Shown one piece after another: positions 62,590 to 64,000 of a stretch of 64,000 nucleotides of DNA. The position numbers were made by a program, and so were the translations under genes. The notes below the pieces were generated by a model that was not told the origin of the DNA, made no database searches, and saw nothing but the letters and a program-made list of their open reading frames with translations. Source of the stretch: BM003 sp963699835 (GTDB lineage: Bacteria > Pseudomonadota > Gammaproteobacteria > Steroidobacterales > BM003). The DNA lies in the NCBI GenBank assembly GCA_963699835.1, contig CAVOVJ010000001.1, forward strand, positions 1-64,000. Direction: 5' to 3'. Within the stretch, counting starts at the first letter, position 1, and every line of letters begins with the position of its first letter.

Positions 62590-64000
62590 ATTTTTTCCTC
62601 GCAGCGCACGACGACGGGCTCGGCCGGCTGGCCGGCCACGACGGTAAATTTCTGTCTCACGTCGCGGAAACCGGACCGTGTCCCAACCACGGTATAAGTG
62701 CCCGGGCGTAACTCGACATCCCGTGCGGCGAAAACGCCAAGCTGTCCGATTCGAAACAGCGTGACTTCGGTCTGGTTGTCGGATTCGAAGCGGACCGTTA
62801 CGGGGACCCTTGCGACCGTCATTGCCTGCTCCATTTGGCGGATCTGCTCGGTGAGTTTTGGTCCGCGCGGCTCGACCGTGCGGGCGACCGACATCAGCTG
62901 CTCCGCGGCAGCATACACGGCGTCGGTGGACAGCCGTGCCGGTGCCGCCAGGTACTCGGTGAGACGTTTGTCGAGCTCGGTCCGTTCCTGGCTTTGCGAC
63001 CGGCCGCGTTTCGCGAAGGCGAGATTCGCATCGATCGCGAGCGCCTTCTCATAGCGATCCAGTGCTTCCGACCAGTTCTCCTCGCTCTCGAATCCTTCCG
63101 CTTCGGTACGCAGGCTGGCGATCCGGGTCAAGTTCCGTTGCATATCCGTCTGCGCCAGCGCCTCGGTCACCTCGGGGGAGCCCGGCTTGAGTTGTCGTGC
63201 ACGTTTAAATGCTGAATCGGCCTGTTGTAGCCGGCCCGCCGACAATGCCGCATAGCCCTCCGACATGAGGACCGAAAACTGATCGCTGGCGAGCCGCGAT
63301 CCAACTCGCTCGAGTCCTTCCGCAGCCTCGCTTGCCGCGGAGTCGAGTGCCAGCGCTTCACGGTAGGCGCTGCGCGCAGCGCTGAATTCTTCGCGGCTTT
63401 CCGCTCTGCGGCCCTCCGCCAGCAGTCTCTCAACTTCGTCCAGAGTTTCGGCCCGGCGCAGGCCGGTGACGGCGATATCGCTGTCAGGGTCAAGCGCCAG
63501 TGCCGCCTGGAACGCTTCGTTTGCTGCGGCTGCATCGAAGGATTCCAGTGCGGCCTGGCCACGCTCAAGCGCCTCGCTCAGTAGCACGGGCGCAAGCGCT
63601 TCAAGTGCAAGCAGCTGGTCCAGACCCGCTTGGTAGGACTCCTGGGCGGCTTCGTACTCACGAATGCTGAAGTGCCCGTCGCCCGTGCGTGCATGTTCCT
63701 TGGCGGCGTTGAATTCAGCCTCTGCCCACGCGGTAACATTGTTTTCTTCCAGGTCGAATTGCTTGCGGATAAATTCCTCGAGAACTGCTTCCGCCGCTTC
63801 TTTTTGTTGCAGAATCTGGGCGCGTTGCCAAGGCGCCAGTTCCTTCGGTGCTTCGGTTTCGTTGCCGCGTGCCGGCGCGGCAGCGGTTGGTTGAGTTGTC
63901 GCCGGGACTGCCGTCGTCGGTTCCGGTACCGGGGGTTTTACCAGCTCCGGAAGATAGAAAATTACGCCGATCGCGATGACGATGCTAACGGCAAACAATG
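62586..64000 (-). CDS. TPR and PEGA membrane protein, 5' end outside window
   Basis: The frame is open to the window edge, so the start is probably beyond it; a TTG at 63998 is the only in-window alternative. The visible 470 residues have a membrane helix right at the start (SIVIAIGVIFYLPELV), a Pro/Thr/Ala-rich linker, helical TPR-like repeats (about 85-330; FDAAAANEAFQAALALDPDS; FSAARSAYREALALDSAA) and a C-terminal PEGA-like beta domain (about 395-470; RPGTYTVVGTRSGFRDV). A cytoplasmic N-terminal domain probably lies outside. It is the first visible gene of the VWA/ExbB operon. Confidence 0.82.
   Translation of the reverse strand, partial: LFAVSIVIAIGVIFYLPELVKPPVPEPTTAVPATTQPTAAAPARGNETEAPKELAPWQRAQILQQKEAAEAVLEEFIRKQFDLEENNVTAWAEAEFNAAKEHARTGDGHFSIREYEAAQESYQAGLDQLLALEALAPVLLSEALERGQAALESFDAAAANEAFQAALALDPDSDIAVTGLRRAETLDEVERLLAEGRRAESREEFSAARSAYREALALDSAASEAAEGLERVGSRLASDQFSVLMSEGYAALSAGRLQQADSAFKRARQLKPGSPEVTEALAQTDMQRNLTRIASLRTEAEGFESEENWSEALDRYEKALAIDANLAFAKRGRSQSQERTELDKRLTEYLAAPARLSTDAVYAAAEQLMSVARTVEPRGPKLTEQIRQMEQAMTVARVPVTVRFESDNQTEVTLFRIGQLGVFAARDVELRPGTYTVVGTRSGFRDVRQKFTVVAGQPAEPVVVRCEEKI

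Overview
The window is a chromosomal segment of a GC-rich Gram-negative bacterium, most likely a free-living gammaproteobacterium. The ffs-dnaX-ybaB-recR block, the orn/rsgA pair with a Ste24-type protease, the ppsA/ppsR pair, a GlyGly-CTERM-type tail and many lipoproteins and outer-membrane proteins point that way. I place it no more precisely; a relative of Woeseia/Steroidobacter/Xanthomonadales is a guess. Coding density is high. I see no insertion sequence, integrase, phage gene or CRISPR array.

Layout. 1-0.8 kb: end of an NTF2-like protein and a tRNA-Ser(GGA) whose 3' end and terminator are partly duplicated. 0.8-10 kb: FadL-type porin, two adjacent multiply frameshifted genes (a PD40/TPR lipoprotein and a secreted beta-helix protein), a Rid-fold protein, a small lipoprotein and an EreA/ChaN-like protein. 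10.5-22.6 kb: DUF885 lipoprotein, SRP RNA, dnaX-ybaB-recR-HIT, rsgA with an M48 protease, orn-DUF938-dehydratase, a frameshifted lipoprotein, GFA protein, SH3 protein. 22.7-27.6 kb: ppsA divergent from ppsR (one frameshift), DUF1249, a coiled-coil protein. 27.6-36.2 kb: an RND efflux operon with two adaptors and two permeases behind a recognisable promoter and operator-like palindrome. 36.3-48.8 kb: prc and many small envelope or hypothetical genes, a TolB-like/TPR protein, an AI-2E-type permease, an EF-hand protein with a calcium-motif anchored partner, a ChaC-like protein, htpX, gloA. 48.8-50.5 kb: a PP2C phosphatase and Hanks kinase pair. 50.9-54.2 kb: a class III aminotransferase and an M48 lipoprotein protease.

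54.2-64 kb (minus strand, entering from beyond the right edge) is the most unusual part. It is one tightly packed operon of nine genes: TPR-PEGA membrane protein; FHA-like/TM/five-PEGA/SUMF1 protein; small secreted acidic protein; ExbB/TolQ/MotA-like channel; degenerate actin/Hsp70-like protein; two proteins that each fuse an ExbD-like membrane anchor (shared SFLD...CGFGA motif) to a coiled coil and a von Willebrand A domain; and two lipoproteins. I read it as a proton-motive-force-driven, envelope-spanning machine. I do not recognise it as a named system. The nearby kinase/phosphatase pair may regulate it, but that link is only positional plus the FHA-like domain.

Several genes carry single-base frameshifts, most explainable as changes in short runs of one base. 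Seven or more fall within 2.8-6.7 kb, so those two genes may be true pseudogenes or that stretch may be poorly assembled. Isolated shifts elsewhere (ppsR, a lipoprotein at 20.5 kb, probably the signal-peptide regions of prc and one adaptor, and the kinase start) look more like sequence errors.
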